The notes under the pieces were generated by a model. The model saw nothing but the letters and a program-made list of their open reading frames with translations, ran no database searches and was not told where the DNA came from. This document shows, one piece after another, positions 33,177 to 41,912 of a DNA stretch of 59,773 nt (position 1 is the stretch's first letter; every line of letters starts with the position of its first letter). This DNA comes from Nitrospirota bacterium (GTDB taxonomy: Bacteria > Nitrospirota > Thermodesulfovibrionia > Thermodesulfovibrionales > UBA9159). The position numbers and the translations under genes are program-made. The stretch spans positions 1-59,773 of the forward strand of contig JAJYIF010000022.1 of the NCBI GenBank assembly GCA_021790195.1. Direction: 5' to 3'.

Positions 33177-33911
33177 CTAGTTACGGGTCCCACTGAAGAT
33201 CGTGGCAACGCCCATTGAGAGAGAAGACGCCCTCACTTCCGAAAAACCGCAGGACTTCATCACACCCTTGAATTCTTCCGGAGAATAGAAGACCTCTATG
33301 GACCTCGGAAGGTAGGCATAGGGAAGCGAGTTCCTTGTGATAATCTTTGCCACAGAAGGCATAATCTTGAAAACATAAAACTTATAGAACGGGATGAAAC
33401 AAGGTCTCTGAGGTCTCGTGAGTTCAAGGCAGTAGAATCTTCCGCCGGGCCTCAAAACGCGTCTTATCTCTTTGAGGGCGGCAACAGTATCGGGGACGTT
33501 CCTTATGCCGAAGGATACCGTGACCGCGTCAAAACTGCCGTCTGGAAACGGCAGCTCCCTTGCGTCTGAAACAATGAGTGAGAGGTTGGCCGGAATCGGC
33601 TCCATCTTCTTCCTCGCGATCTGGAGCATGTCCTCGCAGAAATCGACGCCGGCAAGCGAACCCTCAGGGCCGACTCTTTTCAGGATCAATTTTGCCAGCT
33701 CCCCTGTGCCCGTGCATATGTCAAGTACATGCTTTCCCCTGCCGATACGTGAACTGACCTTTCTGCGCCAGACATGACAGAGCCCGAAGCTGAAGGCCGT
33801 ATCCAGCGGATCAATATAAGGAGCTATGCTCGAAAAAATGTCCTTTACTGCGGTCGCCCTTTTTGTATGAGGCATATCTAATATCTGTGATGCGGCACGA
33901 CGCTGGTCCAT
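33177..33911 (-). CDS. ubiE: demethylmenaquinone / ubiquinone C-methyltransferase
   Basis: 244 residues from the ATG at 33911 after GGAGG; a TTG three bases upstream is a less likely start. Family signatures: FSSIAPYIDPLDTAFSFG at the N-terminus, motif I HVLDICTGTGELAKLIL, DARELPFPDGSFDAVTVSFGIRNVPD and KEIRRVLRPGGRFYCLEL. It methylates demethylmenaquinone to menaquinone at the inner membrane, supplying the quinone that DsrMKJOP and other anaerobic chains use. An alternative name is menG. It converges with the acetolactate-synthase-like gene. Confidence 0.9.
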   Translation of the reverse strand: MDQRRAASQILDMPHTKRATAVKDIFSSIAPYIDPLDTAFSFGLCHVWRRKVSSRIGRGKHVLDICTGTGELAKLILKRVGPEGSLAGVDFCEDMLQIARKKMEPIPANLSLIVSDARELPFPDGSFDAVTVSFGIRNVPDTVAALKEIRRVLRPGGRFYCLELTRPQRPCFIPFYKFYVFKIMPSVAKIITRNSLPYAYLPRSIEVFYSPEEFKGVMKSCGFSEVRASSLSMGVATIFSGTRN

Positions 33912-33994
33912 CAAACCTCCGAATAAGGTCTCTCCTGATACCTTGTAACTATTATCAAATAAACGGAGTTTTTGTCAAGAAAATCTCAGACCGC

Positions 33995-35347
33995 TTATTG
34001 GAATATCTTTCCGGGATTCAATATGTTCTTGGGATCAAAGAGCCTCTTTATTCCCTTCATCAGATCGAGCTCGCTCTTTCTTATCTCCATTCCGATATAG
34101 GGCGCCTTGGTCATCCCGACCCCGTGCTCCCCTGAAATGGTCCCCCCGAGCCCGAGCGTCATTTCGAATATCGATCTGATAAGGGCTTCCGCTTTGCGGG
34201 ATTCTTCCTCGTCGGACCTGTCCACCATCAGATTAACATGAATGTTGCCGTCTCCGGCGTGGCCGAAATTGATTATATCGATGCCTGTCTCTTCGGAGAG
34301 TCTCTTCAGACCCCCGAGCATCTCGGGGACCCTGTTCCTCGGCACGACGATATCTTCACTGATCTTCCGCGGACTCATATTATACAGGGCGGGTGATATC
34401 CGCCTTCTGCATTCCCACAACCTGTTTCTTGCGGTCTCGTCTTTGGCCATACTGACGTCCGCGCCGAACTTCGTACAGATGTCGGCGACCTTTTCAGCTT
34501 CCTTTCTGATGGACCCCGCCTGCCCGTCTATCTCTATCAGAAGGAGCGCTCCGACATTCCCGGCGAGTCCGAGCGGCTGCAATTTCTCCACTGCGGCGAT
34601 CGCCCCCTTGTCCATAAACTCCAGGGTCCTCGGAACTATCCTCGAGGCTATTATCTTCGAGACGGACTTGCCCGCCGCCTCCGCGTCTGCGAAAAGGGCA
34701 AGGAGGGTGACAACGTCGTCAGGCAGCGGAAGAAGCCTCAGCCGTATCTTCGTCATTACCGCGAGTGTGCCTTCAGAGCCCACGAGCAGTCTTGCGATGT
34801 CATAACCTACAACGCCCTTGTGAGTCCTGACACCGGCAGTGATAAGGTCGCCGCTCGGGAGAACGGCCTCAATCTCCATTACATAATCTTTCGTAACGCC
34901 GTATTTTAGCGCCCTTGGACCCCCGGCATTTTCCGCAACATTGCCGCCGATTGTGCAAAAATTCATGCTTGCCGGGTCGGGAGGGTAAAAAAGTCCGAGG
35001 TCTTCCACTTCCCTCTGTAGCCTGCCGTTTATCAGTCCCGGCTCGACGAGCGCCGTGAGGTTCTCCCCGTCAAGATCGATTATCCTGTTCATCTTCTCCA
35101 TGCTCAGGACGAGCGAGCCCTTGACAGGCACCGCGCCACCGGTCATGCCCGTGCCCGCGCCCCTCGGAACCACGGATATTTCATTGTCGTACGCATATTT
35201 CATTATCCTCGCCACGTCTTCTGCGTTTTCGGGCCAGACGACCGCCGAGGGGACCTCCTCGAGTCCGCAGGCGTCGAAACCGTAACAGATCAGGTCTTCC
35301 GGGGCCGTGGAAAATTTTATTTGGGGCAATGAGTCGAAAAGCTTCAT
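33995..35347 (-). CDS. FAD-linked 2-hydroxyacid oxidase (GlcD / D-lactate dehydrogenase type)
   Basis: 450 residues. FAD-binding PCMH-type domain: VVPRGAGTGMTGGAVPVKGSLVLSMEKMNRI, FYPPDPASMNFCTIGGNVAENAGGPRALKYG. C-terminal FAD-linked oxidase domain: INFGHAGDGNIHVNLM and GTISGEHGVGMTKAPYI, with a closing RLFDPKNILNPGKIF. Oxidises glycolate or D-lactate to the keto acid, passing electrons to an Fe-S partner; no GlcF-type partner is adjacent. It follows smc by 40 bases on the same strand; the imperfect palindrome at 35364-35383 sits between them. Confidence 0.9.
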   Translation of the reverse strand: MKLFDSLPQIKFSTAPEDLICYGFDACGLEEVPSAVVWPENAEDVARIMKYAYDNEISVVPRGAGTGMTGGAVPVKGSLVLSMEKMNRIIDLDGENLTALVEPGLINGRLQREVEDLGLFYPPDPASMNFCTIGGNVAENAGGPRALKYGVTKDYVMEIEAVLPSGDLITAGVRTHKGVVGYDIARLLVGSEGTLAVMTKIRLRLLPLPDDVVTLLALFADAEAAGKSVSKIIASRIVPRTLEFMDKGAIAAVEKLQPLGLAGNVGALLLIEIDGQAGSIRKEAEKVADICTKFGADVSMAKDETARNRLWECRRRISPALYNMSPRKISEDIVVPRNRVPEMLGGLKRLSEETGIDIINFGHAGDGNIHVNLMVDRSDEEESRKAEALIRSIFEMTLGLGGTISGEHGVGMTKAPYIGMEIRKSELDLMKGIKRLFDPKNILNPGKIFQ

Positions 35348-35363
35348 AGGTCTGATTCGTCCG

Positions 35364-35383
35364 ATAGGTCCTATAGAACCTAT
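35364..35383. repeat. imperfect 20-bp palindrome between smc and the GlcD gene
   Basis: ATAGGTCC-TATA-GAACCTAT style inverted repeat with one mismatched pair, ending about 17 bases before the GlcD-type ATG. Possibly a regulator site for the oxidase gene. Confidence 0.4.
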
Positions 35384-35387
35384 TATT

Positions 35388-38300
35388 CTACGATTCCGAA
35401 AGCTGCATGGAGATTACCTTTGAGACGCCCGGCTCCTCCATCGTGACTCCGTACAGATGGTGGGCCGCTTCCATCGTCACCCTGTTGTGAGTGACCACTA
35501 TAAACTGAATTCCACTCGACAGTTCCCTCACCATGCCGGCGAAGCGCCCGATGTTGGACTCGTCCAGGGCGGCATCGACCTCATCGAGGATGCAGAGAGG
35601 AGACGGCTTTATGAGAAAACTCGCAAACAGAAGCGAAAGGGCGGTAAGGGCCTTTTCTCCTCCCGAGAGGAGAGTGATGTTCTGGAGCTTCTTGCCGGGA
35701 GGCTGTACTACAATGTCAATGCCGCAATCGAGGATGTTGTTTTCGTCGGTCATGACGAGCTCCGCCTTTCCCCCTCCGAAGAGATGCAGAAAGACTTCCC
35801 CGAACTTGGCGTTGAGCTGCTCAAAGGCCTCTCTCAGCTTTTTCCGGGTAGTGCTGTTGATCTTCGTTATAGCCTCCTCGAGTTCCGATATGGACTTATT
35901 CAGGTCTTCCTGCTGCTTTGTGAGGAATTCATAGCGCGTCTTCAGCTCCTCATATTCGTCGAGGGTGCCGAGATTGACCAATCCGAGTTCCTGGATCTTC
36001 GCCCGTATTTCGAAGAGGCGCTCCTCGTCTTCCGCAAGCAGGGGCCCAGAATCATAGGAGGCTATCTCTATATCGAAATTCTGTCTGGTATTCGTTACGA
36101 GGTTCTCGATCTTCAGCCTGTGCTCCGCCAATGACACGTCCGCTTCGCTCAGGGCGGACACAAGTGAATCTACCCTCCCCCGGAGTGTCTTTATCTGCTG
36201 TTCAGAAAAGACGAGCTCTTCGGATTCGCTGCGGACCGTCTCCTTGCTCCTTGCAATATCCGTTCTGAGATCGTCGGCCTTCAGCACGAGTCCTTTCAAA
36301 GTCTCGTTATTCTTCCTGATCTCCTCTGCGCATTGAAGGATCCTTGCCTCTATGTCCGACTTTTCCCGGAGAAGCGTCTTCCGGGTTTCCGAAAGCTCTG
36401 ACAGCGCTTCCGCAGAACTCTCCATCTCTTTTCCGAGAGACTCCAGGCGCTCCTTGGCCGAGTTCAGAGAAAGGCGCAATTCCGTTATGGAAGAACGCTC
36501 CTTTTCATAGCGCTGCCTGTCTTCTGCCACGGTATTCTGGAGTTCGGACAAAAGCCGCTCGGCCTCGTTTTTCCTCGCAGCCAACGCTTCCTTCTCCCTT
36601 TCCTTGTCCGCGGCGGCCGTTCTTAAAGATTCCTCTTCCTTCTTCAGTTCCTCTCTCTCTATGTTCAGGTAGGCGAGCTTCCGGCTTATCTTCTCCGTCT
36701 CCTCTTTCATGTTTTCGGCGGTCAGCCTCAGAAGCGAGATCTCCTTTTCCGCATGAACTATGGACGCCTCCGTATCTCTTAACGCGCCCTGTTTTTCCTC
36801 AAGGGAGGTCTCTATGTCTGCAAGGGTCTCTTCAAAGCGTTTCATCTCGGCCCTCTTGAGCCCGGCAAGAACTTCCAGCTCGCGTATCTCCCTTTTCCTT
36901 CTCAGGACCCCTTTGCCTACCCCCACTGTAACTGCGCCGGAGGGCTCAACGGTTTCGCCTTCCAGGGTCACGAATGTCGGCCTGCCTGACGCGGAATCAC
37001 GGCCGGACTCGGAAAGAAGCGCGAAGGCGGCGGAGAGATCCTTCACGACGACCGCATCCCCAAGGATATCCTTTATGACCGGATAAAGAGATTCCCTGCC
37101 CGGGTCGATCCTGATAAGATCGGTCGCTTTTCCTATGACGGAATCATGATTGAAGGACAGGCGCTGCGCGGACTCGTCCGGAGCAGCCGGGCGCAGATCC
37201 ATAGGCACAAAGACCGTTCGCCCGATCCCCTTCTCCTTCAGGATCGGCGAGGCCGCGGAGACCTCCCCGAATGTCTCCACGACGAAGCCCTTTATCTTTT
37301 CCGACAACGCACTCTCAACGGCCTTTTCATACGCCTCATCGACCTCGATTATTTCGCCGACAGAAGCTATGACGCGAAGATGTTCGGAAGAGAAATCCCT
37401 CGAGAACTCTTCATGCATCATTTCAGAAAGAGAGTCGAGGCGGGACGATGCGGAGGCAAGCTCCTCGCGCGTTCTGAAGAGGGCGTTCCGAGTCTGCTCC
37501 AGGGTCGCCTTGTGTCCCTCGGTCTGGACAAGGAGCTCTTCTTTCCTATCCTTATAAAGAAGAAGCTCTTTATTCCTGACGACGACACCTTCGCCGGTGT
37601 CTTTCAGACCGGCTTCCACGATCCTCAGCTGTTCGTCGGCCGTCTCCGAATCCTTTAAGGATGAGGCGCGCCTTCTTTCGAGGTTCTCGATGGAGGTCAG
37701 CAACTTGCCGATTTCGTTGTTCACCCGACTCATTTCTTCGGCTGTCCTGAAGATTTCCCTTCTCTTCGATTCCATCAGCTCCTCTTTGCCGGAAAGCTCG
37801 GACTCCAATGCGCGGACCGACTCGCCCAGCGCCGATATTTCCTCCCTGAGCCCGTCCATCTCGGTCGTGAGACTGCTCTCGATGGAGCCCAACTCCTTCC
37901 TGCGGTTTTCGATGCCCCCGATCTTCTGGACAATGTCGGCCTCCTGCTGGACGAGTCTCGTCAGATACTCCGACAGGTTGGCGCTTTCGGTATTTGATAC
38001 CGCTATCACCCTCTCCGCCTCCGCCATTTCCCTTTCGAGCCCCTGGAGCTCCGACATGAGCGCATCCACAGACTTTTCCTTGTCGAGCAGCCCGACGCGT
38101 TTCGTCTCGGCAACGTTTTCCAGTCTGTTAAGCTCTGCCCTGACAAGGGCCTCTTCTTCCTTTAGTCCGTTGTGAGAGGCGACGATCTTCTCCAGCGAGC
38201 CGTTCAAAGCAACAAAGTCTCTCCTGGCCATCTTCAATTCGATGGACCTTATCTCTGCGGACAGTTTCTTGTACCTCTCCGCCTTCCTGACCTGTCTGTC

Positions 38301-38921
38301 GAGGGAGTTGATCTGCCTTTTCACCTCAAGGACAATGTCATTTATTCTCTGGAGGTTCAGCCTTGAGGATTCGAGCTTCGAGACCGCCTCTGCCTTTCTT
38401 ACCTTATACTTCATTACGCCCGCCACCTCTTCGATGAGGAACCTTCTGTCCTGGGGCTTTGAGTTAAGTATCTCGCCTATCCTCCCCTGCTCCAGGATCG
38501 AATAGCTCTTTATTTCGAGTCCCGTATCGAGGAAGAGGTCCTTTATGTCCCTGAGCCTGCATTGGCTCTTGTTGATGAGATATTCGCTTTCACCCGACCT
38601 GTAGAGCCTCCTCGAAACGGTAGTGACGGTCTGGGAGTTGCCGTTGCCCTGCTCGGCGGAATCGAAGGACAGCAAGAGGTTCACCTCCGACATCCCCCTC
38701 GGCTTCTTTGAGGCCGAGCCGTTGAATATGACCTCTTCCATCTTCTCACCCCGCAGGCTCTTGGCGCTCTGCTCCCCCAGGACCCATCTAAAGGAGTCCA
38801 CGATGTTGCTCTTCCCTGCCCCATTGGGGCCCACGATGCAGGTTATCCCCGGATGGAGGAGGAAGACGGTCCTTTCCGCAAACGACTTAAAGCCTATTAG
38901 TTCGATCTTTTCAACGCGCAT
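35388..38921 (-). CDS. smc: chromosome segregation ATPase SMC
   Basis: 1177 residues, full length. N-terminal Walker A GPNGAGKSNIVDSFRWVLGEQ (about 32-52); two long coiled coils (about 170-480 and 680-1010) flanking a hinge near 500-660 (SEHLRVIASVGEIIEVDEAYEKAVE and FVTLEGETVEPSGAVTVG); C-terminal signature LLSGGEKALTALSLLFASF and Walker B LCILDEVDAALDESN. Forms the condensin ring with ScpA and ScpB, not encoded here. The upstream 283 bases separate it from divergent dsrA. Confidence 0.97.
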   Translation of the reverse strand: MRVEKIELIGFKSFAERTVFLLHPGITCIVGPNGAGKSNIVDSFRWVLGEQSAKSLRGEKMEEVIFNGSASKKPRGMSEVNLLLSFDSAEQGNGNSQTVTTVSRRLYRSGESEYLINKSQCRLRDIKDLFLDTGLEIKSYSILEQGRIGEILNSKPQDRRFLIEEVAGVMKYKVRKAEAVSKLESSRLNLQRINDIVLEVKRQINSLDRQVRKAERYKKLSAEIRSIELKMARRDFVALNGSLEKIVASHNGLKEEEALVRAELNRLENVAETKRVGLLDKEKSVDALMSELQGLEREMAEAERVIAVSNTESANLSEYLTRLVQQEADIVQKIGGIENRRKELGSIESSLTTEMDGLREEISALGESVRALESELSGKEELMESKRREIFRTAEEMSRVNNEIGKLLTSIENLERRRASSLKDSETADEQLRIVEAGLKDTGEGVVVRNKELLLYKDRKEELLVQTEGHKATLEQTRNALFRTREELASASSRLDSLSEMMHEEFSRDFSSEHLRVIASVGEIIEVDEAYEKAVESALSEKIKGFVVETFGEVSAASPILKEKGIGRTVFVPMDLRPAAPDESAQRLSFNHDSVIGKATDLIRIDPGRESLYPVIKDILGDAVVVKDLSAAFALLSESGRDSASGRPTFVTLEGETVEPSGAVTVGVGKGVLRRKREIRELEVLAGLKRAEMKRFEETLADIETSLEEKQGALRDTEASIVHAEKEISLLRLTAENMKEETEKISRKLAYLNIEREELKKEEESLRTAAADKEREKEALAARKNEAERLLSELQNTVAEDRQRYEKERSSITELRLSLNSAKERLESLGKEMESSAEALSELSETRKTLLREKSDIEARILQCAEEIRKNNETLKGLVLKADDLRTDIARSKETVRSESEELVFSEQQIKTLRGRVDSLVSALSEADVSLAEHRLKIENLVTNTRQNFDIEIASYDSGPLLAEDEERLFEIRAKIQELGLVNLGTLDEYEELKTRYEFLTKQQEDLNKSISELEEAITKINSTTRKKLREAFEQLNAKFGEVFLHLFGGGKAELVMTDENNILDCGIDIVVQPPGKKLQNITLLSGGEKALTALSLLFASFLIKPSPLCILDEVDAALDESNIGRFAGMVRELSSGIQFIVVTHNRVTMEAAHHLYGVTMEEPGVSKVISMQLSES

Positions 38922-39085
38922 ACAAATTCCCCGGAGTGAAGAAATTGAATTTTTTTAGTATAACCTCTGGTCTCCGATTATGACAAGACTATAATGGAGA
39001 TAGCCACTGCATGGCCCCTATCGGGCCTATAACTACAATTATTAGATTAATAAACAAATATGATTTGCCGATTAATTTTTTTAAT

Positions 39086-39112
39086 TTGACCGTAAACTTC
39101 AGCTTGTATTAC
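39086..39112 (+). promoter_or_regulatory. dsrAB promoter, shared design with dsrC
   Basis: TTGACC (39086-39091), 15-bp spacer ending in CTTG, then TATTAC (39107-39112), in an AT-rich context that could act as an UP element. The dsrC promoter at 44429 has the same TTGACCG...TTGTATTA layout and the same 15-bp spacing. The leader to the ATG is about 86 bases and contains a CTTTAT / ATAAAG hairpin near 39145-39164 and a CGTAA / TTACG hairpin just before the ribosome site. Confidence 0.6.
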
Positions 39113-39204
39113 CCTTTAACAATTTTCATTTCCAGGCCTATTCTTTATCTTTAAAAATAAAGGGTCGGAGACGCGTAAAAAAATTACGGGAAAAAGGAGG
39201 ATTT

Positions 39205-40386
39205 ATGCCAAAGAAGTATGACACTCCGTTGCTGGATCAACTCGAAAAAGGCTCTTATCCGAGTTTTGTGACGGAGATCAAGAAGGCCGCTGCGAAGAAT
39301 GAACAGGCGAACGACCTTTTGGGTGCGCTCGAGCAGTGTTACAAGGACAAGAAGACCCACTGGAAGCACGGCGGAATCGTCGGCGTAAGAGGATACGGAG
39401 GCGGTGTCATAGGAAGGTATTCCGACATCCCCGACCAGTTCCCCGGTGTCGCACATTTCCATACGGTAAGAATCAACCAGCCGAGCGGTTTTTTCTACAA
39501 TTCAAAGGCATTGCGTGAGCTCATGGGCCTTTGGGACCAGTACGGCAGCGGTCTCACGAACTTCCACGGTTCCACAGGTGACCTGGTTCTCCTCGGGACA
39601 AAGACCGAGCACCTCGAACCCCTCTTTGCCGAAGTCTCTTCAAGAGGGTGGGACTTGGGCGGTTCGGGCTCTGCCATGAGAACACCGAGCTGCTGCGTCG
39701 GCCCAGGCCGCTGCGAGTGGTCGAACATCGATACTCTTGATATAACATACAACATTACCCAGGAATTCCAGGACGAGATGCATAGGCCCGCGTTCCCTTA
39801 CAAGTTCAAGTTTAAGACCTCGGGCTGCGCGGTGGACTGCATCGCGTCCATCGCCCGTGCGGACTGTTCCATTATCGGCACATGGAAGGGAGATATCCGG
39901 ATCGATCAGGACGCCGTCAAGTGGTACGCGAAGAACGGAATGGACATCAACGCCGAAATCATAAACCGCTGCCCGACAAGGTGCATGAGTTATGACGGAA
40001 AAGAGATCAAGATCGCAAACGAAGACTGCAGCAGGTGTATGCATTGCATAGCCAAGATGACGAAGGCCCTCAGGCCGGGCAAGGAAAAGGGAGCCACCAT
40101 ACTTATCGGGAGCAAGGCGCCCTTTGTCGTCGGTGCACTCCTTTCCTGGGTCATCGTGCCCTTCATGAAGATGGAGCCGCCTTACACCGAGCTCAAGGAG
40201 CTTACGAGGAAGATCTGGGAATGGTGGGATGAGCACGGCAAGAATAGAGAGAGGACAGGTGAATTGATAGAGCGCAAGGGCATGAGGAATTTCCTTGAGT
40301 TCATAGGAGTTAATCCGCAGCCGGCCATGATCAAGGAGCCGAGAAGAGACCCGTTCTATTTCTGGCAGCCTGACGAGTTGAAATAA
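39205..40386 (+). CDS. dsrA: dissimilatory sulfite reductase subunit alpha
   Basis: 393 residues, ribosome site AAGGAGG. Siroheme-[4Fe-4S] ligands: C164-x5-C170 (CCVGPGRC) and C208-x3-C212 (GCAVDC). A ferredoxin insert holds CPTRC and CSRCMHC (C275, C278, C281). With DsrB it forms the alpha2beta2 enzyme that reduces sulfite by up to four electrons and leaves zero-valent sulfur on DsrC as a trisulfide, in the cytoplasm. The subunit is shorter than in Desulfovibrio (about 437 by recollection), as in Nitrospirota enzymes. dsrD nearby favours the reductive direction. Confidence 0.97.
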   Translation: MPKKYDTPLLDQLEKGSYPSFVTEIKKAAAKNEQANDLLGALEQCYKDKKTHWKHGGIVGVRGYGGGVIGRYSDIPDQFPGVAHFHTVRINQPSGFFYNSKALRELMGLWDQYGSGLTNFHGSTGDLVLLGTKTEHLEPLFAEVSSRGWDLGGSGSAMRTPSCCVGPGRCEWSNIDTLDITYNITQEFQDEMHRPAFPYKFKFKTSGCAVDCIASIARADCSIIGTWKGDIRIDQDAVKWYAKNGMDINAEIINRCPTRCMSYDGKEIKIANEDCSRCMHCIAKMTKALRPGKEKGATILIGSKAPFVVGALLSWVIVPFMKMEPPYTELKELTRKIWEWWDEHGKNRERTGELIERKGMRNFLEFIGVNPQPAMIKEPRRDPFYFWQPDELK

Positions 40387-40418
40387 GAATTCAATAATAT
40401 ATAAAGGAGGAAATAGTT

Positions 40419-41489
40419 ATGTCAGCACCTCAGAGAAAAACAGATATCGGCCCGCCGCATTTCAAGCAGTTCCTGCCGCCCGTGATTCAGAAGAATTACG
40501 GGAGCTGGAAATACCATGAGGTCCTGCGTCCCGGAACCATGGTCCATGTTGCTGAGAGCGGCGACAAGGTGTGGAGCGTGAGGATGGCCTCCCCGAGGCT
40601 CATCAGCACGGACTTCGTAAGGGACATATGCGACGTAGCGGACAAGTATTGCGACGGTTTTTTCCGCTTCACCTCGAGACACAACGTGGAGTTCCTCGTT
40701 TCTGATGAGAGTAAGGTGAAGCCGCTCGAAGACGACCTCAAGAAGAGGGGCATGGTGATGGGCGGCATTGGTTCGAGGGTGAGCAACATCGTGCACACTC
40801 AGGGATGGGTCCACTGCCATTCCGCCGCCACCGACGCCTCTGGTCTCGTAAAGATAATCATGGACGAGTTCATTGATTACTTTACTACGAAGGAGCTGCC
40901 TAACAAGGTGAGGTTTGCGGTTGCGTGCTGTACGAATATGTGCGGCGCGGTCCACTGTTCAGACATAGCTCTGGTGGGCGTCCACAGAAAGCCGCCGATC
41001 CCTGATCATGCAAGAATCCCCAATACCTGCGAAGTCCCTTCGACGATTGCTTCCTGCCCGACGGGCGCAATAAGCCCCGATCCGGCAAAAAAGAGCGTCA
41101 AGATAAACAATGACAAATGCATGTATTGCGGCAACTGCTACTCGGTCTGCCCGGCGCTGCCGATCTCGGACCCGGTGAACGACGGAGTTGCGATCGTCGT
41201 AGGCGGAAAGGTCACCAACCTGAGGACCGCTCCTAAGTTCTCGAAGCTCGTATACCCCTGGCTCCCGAATAACCCCCCGAAGTGGCCTGAGGTCACCAAT
41301 GCGATCAAGGGCATCCTAGAGGCTTATGCCAAGGGCGCCCAGAAGCATGAAAGGGTCGGCGAGTGGATAGACAGGATAGGCTGGGAAAAATTCTTCAAGG
41401 TGACGAAGATCCCGTTCACATTCCAGCACATCGACGACTTTACCTTCGCGAGGGAGACATTCAGGACTACCGCTGCATTCAAGTGGTAA
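40419..41489 (+). CDS. dsrB: dissimilatory sulfite reductase subunit beta
   Basis: 356 residues, ribosome site AAAGGAGG, 32 bases after dsrA. Cluster ligands: ACCTNMCGAVHC (C170, C171, C175) with a ferredoxin domain CMYCGNCYSVCP (C234, C237, C240, C244). The motif CPTGAISP precedes the ferredoxin domain. Carries the catalytically active siroheme in known DsrAB. Followed by a strong stem-loop at 41514-41539 that lacks a T-run and separates it from dsrD. Confidence 0.97.
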   Translation: MSAPQRKTDIGPPHFKQFLPPVIQKNYGSWKYHEVLRPGTMVHVAESGDKVWSVRMASPRLISTDFVRDICDVADKYCDGFFRFTSRHNVEFLVSDESKVKPLEDDLKKRGMVMGGIGSRVSNIVHTQGWVHCHSAATDASGLVKIIMDEFIDYFTTKELPNKVRFAVACCTNMCGAVHCSDIALVGVHRKPPIPDHARIPNTCEVPSTIASCPTGAISPDPAKKSVKINNDKCMYCGNCYSVCPALPISDPVNDGVAIVVGGKVTNLRTAPKFSKLVYPWLPNNPPKWPEVTNAIKGILEAYAKGAQKHERVGEWIDRIGWEKFFKVTKIPFTFQHIDDFTFARETFRTTAAFKW

Positions 41490-41513
41490 GAGACGCGGTA
41501 ATATAGAGAACGC

Positions 41514-41539
41514 GGGGAGGGATCTTCGGATCCCTCCCC
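41514..41539 (+). other. stem-loop with cUUCGg tetraloop between dsrB and dsrD
   Basis: An 11-bp perfect stem (GGGGAGGGATC / GATCCCTCCCC) is capped by TTCG closed by C-G, an exceptionally stable RNA tetraloop. No T-run follows (TTACTAAT), so it is not a standard terminator. It may protect the 3' end of a processed dsrAB message or lower read-through into dsrD. Confidence 0.7.
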
Positions 41540-41579
41540 TTACTAATATTAACCTAACACTTTTAAGCGAGGTGGCAGA

Positions 41580-41795
41580 ATGGACAAAGAAGAAGTTAAG
41601 AAGAAAATATACGCTTTGGTTGAGAAGTCCGTGGGCAAGAAGAAGCTGAAATCTTCTGATATCCAGAAGACCATATCTGCAGAGCTGGGAATTTCAAGAG
41701 ACGAAGTCAAGGAAGCATTGAAAGACCTGGTTGACTCCGGTACGCTCATTTATACCTATTTCGGCGGCAGCTTCGTGGAGATTCCGCCTAAATAG
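41580..41795 (+). CDS. dsrD: DsrD, sulfite reductase activator
   Basis: 71 residues with a winged-helix pattern: EVKKKIYALVEKSVGKKKLKSSDIQKTIS, GISRDEVKEALKDLVDSGTLIY, and a C-terminal beta wing GGSFVEIPP. DsrD is found in sulfite/sulfate reducers and disproportionators and is missing from typical Dsr sulfur oxidisers; it is reported to raise DsrAB activity. GAGGTGG ribosome site. A terminator follows at 41819, so dsrABD is one transcription unit. Confidence 0.95.
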   Translation: MDKEEVKKKIYALVEKSVGKKKLKSSDIQKTISAELGISRDEVKEALKDLVDSGTLIYTYFGGSFVEIPPK

Positions 41796-41818
41796 CCTTA
41801 CTCTTAAACTCTTTGCGT

Positions 41819-41854
41819 AAAAAGGCAGCCCATCTGGAAGGACTGCCTTTTTTG
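41819..41854 (+). terminator. intrinsic terminator after dsrD
   Basis: Arms AAAAAGGCAG (41819-41828) and CTGCCTTTTT (41843-41852) around a 14-base loop, running into further T. Ends the dsrABD unit. Confidence 0.75.
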
Positions 41855-41901
41855 TGCAACTCACATCCCGTCGCTTTCCGAATAAATCCGTGCGCATACG
41901 T

Positions 41902-41907
41902 TATAAT
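41902..41907 (+). promoter_or_regulatory. -10 box of the dsrN gene, leaderless start
   Basis: TATAAT ends five bases (AAAAA) before the ATG at 41913; no Shine-Dalgarno is possible in that space and the -35 is weak. Same spacing as at 14569, 14610 and 2575. Confidence 0.55.
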
Positions 41908-41912
41908 AAAAA

